DNA of 64,000 nucleotides from contig JAMWFC010000005.1 of assembly GCA_027475525.1 (NCBI GenBank), positions 372,001 to 436,000 on the forward strand. The letters are read 5' to 3'. Of this stretch, positions 20,732 to 31,595 are shown piece by piece (positions within the stretch are counted from its first letter, which is position 1; each line of letters begins with the position of its first letter). This DNA comes from Macrolepiota albuminosa (Eukaryota; Basidiomycota; Agaricomycetes; Agaricales; Agaricaceae). Made by a program: the position numbers and the translations under genes. Below the pieces are notes generated by a model, which was not told where the DNA came from, searched no databases, and saw nothing but the letters and a program-made list of their open reading frames with translations.

Positions 20732-21257
20732 GGATGCAAACCTGTTCGTACGCGTCTGTGAGGTCGATTTTCGACCGATACTTCGCTGTCGCGACATCTT
20801 CTCGTATCACTTCCTGATCTGGAAGAGGTGTTACATCCTTGACGGTATTATCATTGCGCTGTCACGCATCCAATGCAGTCCATAACGTTCCATCCTTCTT
20901 GGGGATACAAAGCAATGGTGCAGCTTGCACCGCTGGTCGTGGTTCCCACCACTTCACGTTTATGTATCTATTTGTCTTTTCACGAAGTTGATCCTGAAGT
21001 GCTCGCAGGCAGCGAGGCAAATGATACTTGTACTGCTTGTTATCATCAATGAGGTTGATCTCATGATTAACCTCCCGCCACGGAGGAAGCTCCTCCTTCG
21101 TTCCATTGACAATATCAGCAAACTCCAGTTGCTATTGCTGGCGCAATCGAGGAATATCCTCCTCTGTAAGGCTCAAAGCCTTGCCTTTTTCTTTGGCTAC
21201 GCGTGCTATACGCGGTTGAACCTTTGGTTCAAATCGCTCCCGTAAGGCACGTACGTG

Positions 21258-22388
21258 CTACTCTGTGAGATCTCCCGGATTCAACCTTACAACCGGTTGT
21301 TTCCTCATCGTACTCGCCGACGACTGCACACTTCTCGCCTTCAGCAAAAATCCGTCAAATACGATATCCGATGTTTTGGAAATCTCGTCCTCTCGTGCGT
21401 GACGGTACACTTCTCCCGTCTGGGTCGCTTGCCCACTTCCCATAGCCTGCGTCACCATTGACGCTACCAACTCATTCCACTCCCGTGGCATCTGTAGATC
21501 ATACACCCATTGCACTCCTGGCCGAGGCACTGGTCAATCCATTAGCGACCTAGTGCTACCCACAGTTCCCATCGTACTGTATACCTCGTCCTTGACGAGA
21601 TCCTCAACCTTCACTTGAGAGCTAGTCGGCTGGCATTCCAGCGACTCCACCACGCGTTTACTATGCTCATTCTTGCACTGCACAGCCTGTTTAGGCTTTC
21701 CATTGGTACACCCAGTCACATCCGGGTGCTTCCCCTTCTTCAGAGTTCCTTGAAACTCTTCCTCAGTCATCAGTATAGCCGGCGAGTCTGCCGGCAGGCT
21801 TTTTGGTGGGACCTGTTTGTCCTCCACCTCCTGTACAGTCGCTCTCCTGCGACCATCTAGTCAGTTGCGCTCATCACGCCGCTTTTCAGTTGCGCGATAG
21901 CGCCTCAAACGACCATCTGTATCGTTCAACACCACTTTCTCCGCCTTCAAAGGCGTACCATTCACAACAACCATGTCGTTCACGAAATCCAGCGACACCT
22001 TGTTCTTATGCATGAACGGCGTACCAATAATCATGTCATAGCGATCAAAATTCGCTATATCCACGTATTCTTTCGTCGATGTTCCTGACGTCTTTATTCT
22101 CACCTCCGCGCCAAACTGCACCATAGCGTGACTCCCCACAGTCCCCAGCTGGAGCATCAAGGGCTCCTCCAGTTCATGAACGCGAATCGCGTTGACGTGA
22201 GCAAACTGGGGCGTAATGCCCGTAGTGGTACTCCCGGAGTCCCACAACGTCCATGCCGGATGTCCATTGACATCAACATACATGACCAGGCACTCCTTCT
22301 CTTCGGGAGTATAGCGTGGCCGCTGCAACTTATTAGTTGCCTTCTGCAGGTTATGCGTCTCATTCAGATGCGCTGATCTCCACGGCAC
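21258..22388 (-). pseudogene. Element B protease and linker
   Basis: The frame from 22388 overlaps the end of gag by 25 bases in the -1 frame. It carries a retropepsin with TLWDSGSTTTGITPQFAHVN (DSG active site) and DRYDMIIGTPFMHKNKVSLD. Two in-frame TGA codons (after RDERN near 21860 and after RSLMD near 21533) and one TAG (near 21257) split it into three same-frame pieces. Each is one transition from CGA or CAG. Confidence 0.85.
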
Positions 22389-25360
22389 TCCGTCAGTGCA
22401 AACAGGTGTTCCTCCTCGCCATCACAAGCATAGTAGTCGCTGTCGTACACATCCACTGCAACGTATTCGTTGCCATCAATCTGGACGCTCTCGGTGTCAT
22501 CCACTTCCGACCCATCAGCCTCTATCTGCGGTTCTTCCTCCACTTCCTCAACGATCTCGTCGTCCTCATTGTCACTGACGACATCGCTAGGTGCCGCAGC
22601 CGTATGGGCCGCTCGGATGTGTGCCTTAGGAGGGGCGGGACACTCCTTAGCAAAATGCCCGCTCCTGCCACAGTTGTAGCATGCAGAGAGGTCCACAGCA
22701 GGCCTTCTCTGGGCCGCTCCTGGAACTCCAGCAGTTTTGCCCGCTATACGCGGTACAGGCGCCACCACTCCTCTCGGTGCTACTTGATTCTGACCCAAAA
22801 AGGGTTGACTATCCTTTGCTGGCAATTGTCCAGCAGGCTTCAATCGAGGCCGTTGGCCTCCAGGGATTGTCTTACGAACAATGAATCGCGAATTGCGATT
22901 GTTCTCCATATCTGTCCGTTTGGCCAGGAAGGTTCCCACCTTCACTGCCTGACGGTTCACTGTTCCTCGGCGTGAACTACGCTGCTCATAATGGTTTGCA
23001 GTCCGTGTCAACTGCTCATAACGGATGGCATATGCCAAGAATTCGGTCACAGTATTGACCTCCGGAGACAAATTATCGTCGCGTATCAACGCTCTCCTCA
23101 TGTCTGCGGGTATTCCGTCCAGGAATGTCTCACGGATAGTGTATTCATCTGGATAGACGGCCATATTCTGTGCATGACTCACCAGGTCATCATAAAAGGT
23201 CTGGACGCCAGTCTTAGCGTCATACACTGCCTTTCTAAAGGCATCATGAGCTTTCTGCATCGTAGCAGCGTTGACGAAACGATTGTACAGTCCTATCAGG
23301 ACTTCTTTAAATGTCCAATGCGACTTGTCACGATTAATGTGGAGAACATGGCGACGGAACCAATTCTGAGCCTCTCCCTCCATAAATTTGTGTAGCACAA
23401 ATATCCTCTCCTGGTCCATGTCGTCTCCACCATAGCAGCAGGCTGCCAGGTGGTAGCACACATCCATGTCCCAGTCCTCCAGTTGAGAGAACCTATGTCT
23501 TCCAGCGTACGCACATATGTGCTTACCATCGGATTTATGGGGACTTACCATAGCAGGGAACTTAAATCTGACTCCAAGGGAGTCATCCACCAGATGAGTG
23601 AGGCAGTCATGCATATGATCCATATGGATCCTGACCACTTCATTCATTCCCGGCGTAGTTTCACGCAAACCATGAGGTGCGGGCATCAAAAATGCCCGAG
23701 GACTGCAAAACAGGTGCTCATTGGCCGCTCTTTCCGGCTGTGTGGTGGGCTGTTGCCTCACTTGTTGCTCTGCTGGTAATCCACCAGCCTGCCTGCCACT
23801 ATCATGACGATTATTATCGTCCTGATTGTCATTCCTACGATCACGTCCTCCACCGTCGTTATTGCAACGACTTGGCTCCCTCCGCTCGTAGTGGTCACTA
23901 CTATTATCACTACCACCTGGATTTCTGTCCGGTTCAGCAGTTCGAGCCACAAATTGTCACCGCATCTCATCAACAGGCGTTACACCCTCGCGCCCTTCAA
24001 AGACTACCCCCTGGTCATCAATTAACGACTCACCATGATCACGCAAGTCCTGGTTGCGTATTCTCTGGTAATTGACGTGTTCATTCCAGTTGTCCACTAG
24101 GTGGACGCGTCGCACTACATGTCGTGGTCGTGTTCGCTCTTCAAGAATGTGGACTTCGTCCACCTCTTCCTTGATTGTAACTTGCTTACGAGGTGTCTTA
24201 ACCTCCTGCACTGCAAGTAGTGCCTCTGGCTCTGCCGGAGTCGTCGTTACAGTCTCCACCTCAGACAATGCCTGCTGAGGCACTCCGCTAACAATGCGTT
24301 GACAGTTTGCGGCGTTCTGGCGCCGAATGTAGTCTTGCTGAGACTCATCAGCCTGACGAGGCGCATTGAGCAATTCCATCGCGTCCGCGATTAGTGGTGC
24401 TCGTCTGCGCACACTCATCTCACATTCTACGGAGTCGGCTGGAGTAGCCGTTGAGACTGCTGACCCTCGCGCCGCTTTGCGCTTAAGGTATTCCACTACT
24501 TCGAGTTCGAAGATGCGCACAAACAATTTGATATATTCACTCGAATCTGCACGGGGTACATTGTGGCTCCTAGCCGCCAGCAACTGTAAGTGCTTCACTA
24601 CATAAAGCTGAAGACGCTTTCGCGTCGATTCCTTCACGACCGCCGGATATCGGTCCAATACTAGCTGCAACTGGATAGATAAGGTCGAATGCGACCTTTT
24701 GCTTTCCTCATCATCTGAGGACTCCAACTCGGACTCTAAGTCCATAACTCTCCTGAGGCCGTCATGCCTCACTTGCGGCTGTTTGCCGGCTTGTCGGTGC
24801 AACTCTGGACTTCCAGGCGTTGTTAACGCCTTGTCCAACCTTACGACATTGTTGTCTTCCCTACTAACCACTATTGCTGGTCCTTGCTTCTGTACTTGTG
24901 TCGTCAACGACGACGGTCCCGGTTCAGTGGCAGCATTGGCCACATATTCCAAATGCCGTTCCGTAGGTGCAGTCCGGAATGGGGTGCTATGCGCAAACGC
25001 GCTGCCTTGTACCATTTCCGAGTACTGGGTAACGTCCGGTTGACCCTCCGAGGGAGCTGAAGAGCTCTCGGGCAATACCGGATACATCAGTGAGGGCATT
25101 TGGCTCGCTGGCAGCGATACTCCTGAGACCGCGGATCTATCTCCTGGTTTTCCACCAGGTCGTACAATGGACATCATCCGTGATACGGATAGCCCACCAG
25201 GCATTCCAAAGCTCGCGCTGACATTGCAAGGGGTCTTTTCGTCCCGCTTTGGCAGAGGTTGGTATGCTGACGCAGATTGCGTCTTCACAGCTTGAAGCAC
25301 AGGTAAATCACCTGCGTCTGCAGCTGGGAACGGAGGATCCGGATCAAGAGAGCCAGTCAT
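22364..25360 (-). pseudogene. Element B gag, about 995 codons with one stop
   Basis: Two open frames, 25360-23957 and 23950-22364, are in the same register and separated by a single TGA (DEMR-stop-QFVARTAEP), probably from CGA. The N-terminal 467 residues are Ser/Glu-rich. The C-terminal 528 contain an Arg/Asp/Asn-rich stretch, a capsid-like region (HKFMEGEAQNWFRRHVLHIN, YDDLVSHAQNMAVYPDEYTI), the zinc knuckle CYNCGRSGHFAKEC and an acidic tail. Long for a Ty3/gypsy gag. Pol starts in the -1 frame in the 22364-22388 overlap; no canonical slippery heptamer is evident. Confidence 0.88.
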
Positions 25361-25495
25361 GGAAGCACATTTTCAGCGTGATGCCAACAGAGAATCGAGA
25401 GGTTTTGATGATAGTTGCGATCAAGAGAGCCAGTCATGGAAGCACATTTTCAGCGTGATGCCAACAGAGAATCGAGAGGTTTTGATGATAGTTGC
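25342..25495. repeat. 77-bp direct duplication at B gag start
   Basis: Perfect; 25342-25418 and 25419-25495. It covers the gag ATG at 25360, so the true leader length is uncertain. Confidence 0.97.
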
Positions 25496-25548
25496 CTAGT
25501 CGGTAACAAGTCTAGAGTCTAAAGCCAATAGCAGAAGATTTAAAAAAA
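25361..25548 (-). other. Element B leader between 5' LTR and gag
   Basis: Includes the duplication 25342-25495. Directly after the LTR the minus strand reads TTTTTTTAAATCTTCTGC; I see no TGG-type tRNA primer site. Confidence 0.5.
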
Positions 25549-25722
25549 TGTAACCAGAGTTACGGGTTAGAACTATCTTGTGTGTATCACACAAGTGCTA
25601 AATCAGACCGCAGTATCGGATTTGACTAGTACTTAGAGTGAAAACAAGATGTTGTCTTACATAATACTCTACCAATGGATTATAGCGTCGTTGACGCTGA
25701 GAATACGGATGACTCCGTTACA
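25549..25722 (-). repeat. 5' LTR of element B (174 bp)
   Basis: Partner of 13943-14116. It contains a conserved CTTGTGTGATACACACAAG palindrome on both strands. Confidence 0.92.
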
Positions 25723-25795
25723 GCGCCCAACGCAAGCAATTGGTACGGTAACACTATAACTATATTTGTTACTGACCAAACTTTGGGCATCATCA
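25723..25795 (+). repeat. Solo LTR C, right part
   Basis: Continues LTR C after the element B insertion and ends TTTGGGCATCATCA. The following GCGT is the 4-bp target duplication. Confidence 0.82.
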
Positions 25796-25914
25796 GCGTG
25801 ATGGCAGTGTCAGTAGTCATGATGGCAGGGCACATCCTGTGAGGTCGGAAGGAGGGTCCCAGATGGTGTTCCGGGGGTGTCCTGGGGTAGATCCAGAGGG
25901 GAGGAGTCGTGACA
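25796..25914 (-). repeat. 5' LTR of element A2, outer part
   Basis: Aligns with the first 120 bases of the A1 LTR read on the minus strand (TGTCACGACTCCTCCC at 25914 downward). The right flank CATGAGG belongs to LTR D, so A2 is inserted in an LTR D copy. Confidence 0.85.
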
Positions 25915-26376
25915 CATGAGGAGAGGCACTAATTGGTAGCACCGCCAATGGACTTATTTTTGGAAATACAGTAGCGCATAGTATAAAGGCTAGCTACTTT
26001 ACATGTATATAACAACGAATTGTAACCTCTGGAGCACCCAGTTACACTTAGTGTTCAAATCGTGCTAGCTTTGCCTGACTTTGTCACTAAGTTCGGCACT
26101 AGCTTTGTCTATTTTGTCTTTGTTGTTTACAGTGCTACCTATGGGCATACTACGCTGCGCTATTTGTCTTCTTCTCTATATCTTTACTTAAACTAGGGCG
26201 CTTACCATTTGCTAGGTAGCACCCGAGGCACTATCATTTAGCGCATTGTTCTATCACATCTACTTGAGCACACCCAGGACTCTGCTGGGACTCCTCACAA
26301 CTCTGCATGCCAGGTGCTGGAGATGGCGTTGTACTGCATATATGTCCAGCACACCCAACCACAGTTGGCATCATCA
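25915..26376 (+). repeat. LTR D, 3' part
   Basis: Matches the 3' portion of the LTR D copies at 49275-49895 and, reversed, 30611-31075, ending CAGTTGGCATCATCA. Its 5' part is displaced by A2. CpG sites are largely lost relative to 49.3-49.9 kb. The 100 bases after it (26377-26476) carry nothing I recognise. Confidence 0.78.
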
Positions 26377-26476
26377 ACACTACTTATATTGATTCCTGGG
26401 TCCAAATAGGTGAGTATATACATTTTTCTATATTACAAACTTTACAGTACAAACATGTCATTACTAATACAATGCT

Positions 26477-27156
26477 GTACCAGCAGTCAGGGACACATCA
26501 TGCACCAGAAGTCAAAATAAACATTTAATTATGGGCTGAAAACTGTAAGCCTTCTGGTAGCAGTCTCAACAAAAATATATCTCCAAAAACATCCCAATAA
26601 ATACACAGAAAAGTACAGAATAATAGGCAGGGGCCAGCTCAAACTATCAGCTCAACAATAGTCCAACCACTATAATGGGGAGGGGAAGTATGGAAGCTAG
26701 CAGAAGTAATGAAATGGGATCAAATTGTGGTGATCTGGATCAAAGATCAGATCTGACAATGACATGACTGAAAGAGAAAAGAAAAGAAGCATGGAATGTA
26801 GGGAAGCACTAAAAGGGGAAAGAAGGATCTATGAATGGAATTGTGCTAAATAGAGCTCAAGCAAATGGGGAAGTGGCAATCAGAGACATCTGGAAGAATG
26901 ATGGAACAAGAAGTTGAATGGTGGAACTGGTGGCACCAAAACAGGTCTCTCAAAAAGGAAATTGGACTATCAAATATATTCTGGAGGTTGGAGAGTTTAC
27001 AACAAAGAGTCATGTGTAGATAATGGTCTGTGCACCAGAAAAACAGTATAAATAGCCCAAGTTTAGTAGAGAATAGACAGGCAATTGATAGGCAAAGGCT
27101 TGGTGATTCCCAGGGAGTGAATTGCTTAGGCTGGAGTTTGTTGAGAACCCTCTGCT
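26477..27156 (+). repeat. LTR J, plus-strand copy
   Basis: About 680 bp starting TGTACCAGCAGTCAGGG and ending GAGAACCCTCTGC, homologous to the reverse complement of 43048-43739. Almost no CpG. Its right end abuts the A3 accessory gene, so it inserted there or marks a join. No internal J coding region is seen. Confidence 0.75.
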
Positions 27157-28639
27157 TTCAGAAAGATTATTGAAATGACCATGTCCTGCAGACTCTGGAG
27201 GGCCAGCTCCAAACAACCTGTCCCTGGCTCCAGTTGAGCCTGCAGCACATCCCACTTGGCCTTTAGCTCCCTCCACACAATCCATGCCTCCTGCAACTCC
27301 TGGGCTGTGACCCCTCAATCCTCTTCTACCCACCTCTGGGCTGCCACCTCCTGCCTTGCCACCTTGTCACTATGCGCCAAGGCCATTTGAACCCCCTGGA
27401 GGTGCTTTGCCATGACCTGATGTTGATCAGCGAGTTCCCTCCTTTCCTGCTTGGCCTAGTCCAGGTGCTCTTGCAGGGCCTCTACATTGATGCCTAGCAG
27501 CTGCTCCAACAAAGGGGAGAATACTGCCAGGGACAGGTGCAGGAGAGAAGCCAGGGAAGGAATTTCCCAGAGTAGGTGCACCCTCTTCAAATGCCCAGGA
27601 GAAGGGCTGGGTGATGCCCATTGCTTCCCCTTGTTGAGGTGCCCCCACAACCCTCTCTACTAGCTCCAGCCCAAGTCATCCAGCACATGATTAGGACTAT
27701 GGGCCAACCCTGACCCCCCACCATGGGGACTTCCCTCCTCAAACCCCTTCCCAACACCACAAGCATCACCAGGACCTCCACAGCAGATTTCTCCAGCAAT
27801 CTCCCCTCCAGTTCCACAATCCAGTCTCACTCTTCCACCCCCATCCTCTGGGTCACCCCCTCCAGCAGCCACCCCTGCTCCTGTGACATGCAATGCACTC
27901 TCCACAAGGCAGAGACAGAACACTGCTCATGGTTGAGGCAGCATGCCTTATAGATGGATGGGTCCCTGCAGGATGATAGACTCAGAGCCTCAAAGAGGCA
28001 TGGCACCATCCAGCAGGAGCAGTGCAAACACTGGCCAACATCAGCAGCATCTTAGAGGTATGAAATCACTTACTGGGCCATTACTGACACACCATCCATG
28101 GGTGGACAATCTCCTGGGCCTCTCCAGGGCCTGCTTAAATACCTCCTGCACCATGCCTGCCCATGGAATGCACAGGCTCTCTGGAACCACTGAAATAGTT
28201 TCTGGGGCCATCTGGGACTGATGGAAGTGGGGGGCAGTAAGGTGAGGACAGGGCATGGGACAAGGAGGGCAGGGCTGTACTGTTATCCATGTGATGGGAT
28301 GCACAGGACGACTCGGGCCCACCTCAGAAACAGGCTCAGGAGCTGGCTCCAGAAGACTGGGCCTACCTTGGGGACAGACTCTGGGAGTCAACTGGGGCCT
28401 GCCTCCAGGGCAGGAGTATTGTGTTGTTCTAAAAAAAAGAAGTCAATCATGCTAAGCAAAACAATGCAGATACACTCACATTGTTGGGCAAGCACCACCA
28501 TGCACTCACAGTCAAGCCAGCACCAGTATTTTGCATTCCAGGCCTCCTATGCAATCAAGGGGATGACTTTGTTGGTTGGGGGAGGCATCAGAGAATGGGA
28601 TGGCATACGTGACATAGTTGAGTTTGATGGTAATTTTTT
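27157..28639 (-). pseudogene. Element A3 antisense accessory gene, CpG-decayed
   Basis: Third copy of the A accessory gene. Reading down: exon 1 is recognisable near 28610-28480 (MSRMPSHSLMPPPTNK..., with a TGG-to-TAG stop), followed by an intron with GTGAGT and TTTTAG. Exon 2 is near 28391-28052 (SVVPESLCIPWAG, GWCVSNGP), followed by an intron starting GTAAGT and ending GGCCAG. Exon 3 starts CLHCSCWMVPC. The fourth cluster cysteine is Tyr (IYKAC) while the other five are kept. The coiled-coil part breaks into short frames and runs to LTR J at 27157. Splice sites sit at the same codons as in A1 and A2. Confidence 0.8.
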
Positions 28640-28742
28640 TTTTGCTATGTGTCAGGGGATGGTACTCCAGCTCCCATGCTTGGGCCCCCAGACCAGCCCA
28701 CCAATGACACATGCCTCAGAGGGTCTTGGCACTAAGTGGTGA

Positions 28743-29518
28743 TGTCACAACCCCTCATTCAGAACCACCCTGGGACATCCCTGGAACCCCATCCAGGACT
28801 CCCTCACTGACCCCACAACACAACTCCTGCTATCATGACTACCTCCACCACTATCACGTGCATCAAGCCCTGTCATCACACACACCTTCTGACAGTCCCA
28901 CATCACAGACCCTGGGACTGCCTGCCAGCATGATGATCAATAATTGAATCATGTCAGTCACTATGGCTATCATGCATCACACATCATAGCCATCTCTCTG
29001 TGCCAATTGATCATGCACTCTGCACATGTGATCTCTGGTATACAATTCCCTCCTTCCACCACTGTCCATTGATTCCTGGAACCACCCCAGACATCCCAGA
29101 ACCTCTCAGGAATCCAGAGTAACCCCCACCTGTAATTAAAGAGTAGCTACTCACTTGTAGTATGCTAGTCTTGATATTACACTGATTTGTTTGCATGCCC
29201 TTTGATTGACTAGTACATATTGACTGGCATGCTTAATTTACATGCATGCTCTTGAGATTGGTACACACTTCACAACTTAAAGTTTACTAACCTGGGTCTT
29301 GTCTTAGAACTCCTAGTTCTTGACTTGACCCTAACCCCATTACCCTCTCAACTCTTCCCAATCCCCAGACTAAGTTCCTCACCCCAGGAATTCCTTATTC
29401 ACGTCTTGAACCCTGGAGCATAGTCCAGAGTTCCAGACACCTGAGTACATGTAGATCAAGTCTGCCTTATAAGGGCATTGCTTTCCTGAAAAAGCCCCCA
29501 ACTCAGCGGAACCTGACA
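28743..29518 (+). repeat. 3' LTR of element A3 (776 bp)
   Basis: Starts TGTCACAACCCC and ends CGGAACCTGACA, aligned along its length to the A1 LTR with CG replaced by TG or CA. The 13-mer AGTCTTGATATTA is unchanged at 29167-29179. The next base is inside the protease gene of element E, so A3 inserted there. Confidence 0.85.
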
Positions 29519-30610
29519 GAAGAGCCCAAGGCATTCTAGTCTTTTCAGTTGCATCTGACATACAAAGGCCAGTTCTTTCACCATTTCTTTACAGACATGC
29601 AATGTATGTTGAAACTTTGTTTCCATGGATACAAAAGGTCTTGGAGACAATGAATAAATTGAATCAGGGTGTAACAAGTTATAATGATTACATTTGTCCA
29701 TAACAGTATGAGCTTCTACATCTATAACAATTGAATCTGATTTCAAAAATGGAAGGCCCAGGATGATAGAAACACGCAATTTGGGCGCAATAACAGCCTG
29801 TAAACTACAAGAAGTCCAGTGTTGATGGAGAATGTGACAGAAATTTTACAGTATTCAGTGAGGGTTGTGCTACATTTCTCCTCCAAATTTACAGCAACAT
29901 TTATACTTATTGGTCTGTGCAATGTTTGATAACAAAGTCCAAGATGGTTCACTAAAGCTGTATCAATAAGAACCAAATGTGAGCCTGAATCTATCAGCAT
30001 AGAGACAGTGAGGGCAAATAAACATTTGGTCCATCAACCATGACGTTTCAGACAACATGAGATTTAGACAGTGGGGCACAACTTACCGAGTTATTGGTTG
30101 TATTAGAATTAGTGTGATATCCCTTAGTAAATGGTGATGGTGGTAAGATGGCAGCAACAGTCTCTATAGAAGCAGTGGAGTTGACAGTCCAACTAGGCAT
30201 CATTGTGGTTGGAGCTACAGCTGCCACAGAAGAAATTGGTTTGGGACCAGTTGATGCTTTGGAGGCCCATGCATGTGTAGCCTTGTGAGCATCAATGATT
30301 GTCTGTGTGATCAGTTGATAGTTCGATGCATCTGGGAATATGTTTTTGCAATCTCTCAACAGATGGCCTGCAAATAGAATATGGCACTTGAAGCAGCCTT
30401 CATTTGCACTCAGGAGTTTTTGTTCATCTATAGTAAGGACAGGCACTCTTGATGTGGACAAAGAGCTGGCTGATGTTGTCCCACTACTAGTACATTGAGT
30501 AGATGTATTTTGTTTGCAGGCACTCTTGATGTGGACAAAGAGCTGGCTGATGTTGTCCCACTACTAGTACATTGAGTAGATGTATTTTGTTTGGTGCTCA
30601 CTAATAATGG
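29519..30610 (-). pseudogene. Element E gag C-terminus and protease
   Basis: Minus-strand gag from 30610 reads ASSPLLVSTKQNTSTQCTSS, then a knuckle-like CFKCHILFAGHLLRDC and a Ser/Thr-rich tail stopping near 30048. It is followed by a retropepsin MLIDSGSHLVLIDTALVNHL near 30000 and SIILGLPFLKSDSIVIDVEA near 29775. It is cut off at 29519 by A3. The frame is interrupted by the 77-bp duplication 30440-30593 and by stops. The N-terminal half of this gag is at 36718-37440, beyond LTR D and copia F. Confidence 0.75.
30440..30593. repeat. 77-bp direct duplication in E gag
   Basis: Perfect; 30440-30516 and 30517-30593. Confidence 0.97.
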
Positions 30611-31342
30611 TGATGATGCCAACTGTGGTTGGGTACGCTAGACATATATGCAGTACAACACCATCTCCAGCACCTGGCATGTGGGGTTGTGAGGAGTCCC
30701 AGCAGGGTCCTGGTGTGCTCGAGTAGATGTAATAGAATAATGCGCTAGATGATAGCGCCTTGGATGCTACCTAGCAAACGGTAAGTGTTGTAGTTTAAGC
30801 AAAGATATAGAGAAAAAGACGAATAGCGCAGCATAATGTGCCTGTAGGTGGCACCATAAATGATGAAGACAAGATAGACAAAGCTAGCACCTAACTTAGT
30901 GACAAAGTCAGGCAAAGCTAGCGCAATTTGAATGCTAAGTGTAACTGGGTGCTTAAGAGGTTACAATTCGTTGTTATATACATGTAAAGTAGCTAGCCTT
31001 TATACTATGTGCTACTATATTTCCAAAAATAAGTCCATTGGCGGTGCTACCAATTAGTGCCTCTCCTCATGGTTGTAGCTAATGGCCACCTGTCAACGGC
31101 AACCTGCAGCACATGGGTGATGGCAACCAATGGCAACTCTAAAACTACTTAGAAATTGTACAAGTCTGCTCACTTTTTGATGTAATTTAATTGGTCAGGC
31201 CATTCCGGAGTATGGTCAGAAAATCCTCGACAGATGCCATGAGTGCTAATCCCGGCACTAAACATTGTACCATCTTTTGATAGATTTGAATGTCGAGTCT
31301 GTGTGTATCCTGTCTCATTGTTATTGATTCCTTTAGACTTCT
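30611..31342 (-). repeat. Solo LTR D in E gag, part 1
   Basis: Begins on the plus strand TGATGATGCCAACTG, the reverse of the LTR D end. It is interrupted at 31342 by copia F and resumes at 36404-36717; together about 1.04 kb, close to the 1.07 kb of the element G copy after removing duplications. Flanks ATGG (30607-30610) and ACGG (36718-36721) are a 4-bp target duplication with one CpG transition. Confidence 0.78.
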
Positions 31343-31452
31343 TGTTGTTAACAGAGACTCAGTCGGTGTATAAACCTGTGTGTATCCTGTCTCATTGTTA
31401 TTGATTCCTTTAGACTTCTTGTTGTTAACAGAGACTCAGTCGGTGTATAAAC
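31299..31452. repeat. 77-bp direct duplication at copia F 3' LTR edge
   Basis: Perfect; it repeats the target-site junction of F, giving two copies of the CTTCT|TGTTG border. Confidence 0.97.
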
Positions 31453-31580
31453 AACTGAGGTATGTTATTCCCGATTCCGAATTCATAAGCCTGTACAGTT
31501 TCCTGATCACCTCCCATTGTGGTACATGCCTCACATGGTAGTCACGTCTGGCTGATGCGCGCTGCAATCTCCCACCAACA
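31420..31580 (-). repeat. 3' LTR of copia F
   Basis: Shorter than the 5' LTR because the sequence between two copies of CAGTCGGTGTATAAAC is missing, which may be an assembly collapse. The 77-bp duplication 31299-31452 spans the LTR start, so the LTR also begins at 31343. Confidence 0.75.
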
Positions 31581-31595
31581 CTCCCCCAGACTTGC

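Larger units (their letters stand above)
19607..21257 (-). pseudogene. Element B reverse transcriptase and RNase H
   Basis: RT is seen as KIDLTDAYEQVCIREEDIPK (near 20770), GTFVSNIMQIGDCNAPATFQ, then HVYLDDIFIFSD (about 20510) with both catalytic Asp. RNase H has AMFGQGKTWQTCRPAGFMSR, ALLKWEDKLMGYKIHIITDH and ADCLSRYFESD. Frame breaks come from the 77-bp duplications at 19925 and 20578. Further breaks lie between 20810 and 21257, where several stops interrupt the fingers region. Were the duplications removed, much of RT to RNase H would be continuous. Confidence 0.87.
13943..25722 (-). mobile_element. Ty3/gypsy element B, complete, with extra ORF3
   Basis: Both 174-bp LTRs, a polypurine tract, gag, protease, RT, RNase H, integrase and a downstream 982-aa ORF3 lie between the target duplications. 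The length is about 11.8 kb, or about 11.4 kb without five 77-bp duplications. LTR divergence is low, while in-frame stops are scattered and mostly TGA or TAG where CGA, CAG or TGG is expected. B inserted into solo LTR C. Confidence 0.9.
3515..25914 (-). mobile_element. Chromo-gypsy element A2, nested host of LTR C and element B
   Basis: On the minus strand this unit reads 5' LTR, self-priming site, gag, two retropepsins, RT, RNase H, integrase, chromodomain, then an oppositely oriented accessory gene. Its 5' LTR is interrupted by LTR C, which contains element B. Summing the LTR pieces 12463-13072 and 25796-25914 minus one 4-bp target duplication gives 725 bp, close to the 728-bp A1 LTR, which supports the nesting. 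The 3' LTR lies off the left edge beyond A1. Many in-frame stops are CGA to TGA or similar changes, so A2 is probably immobile. Confidence 0.85.
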
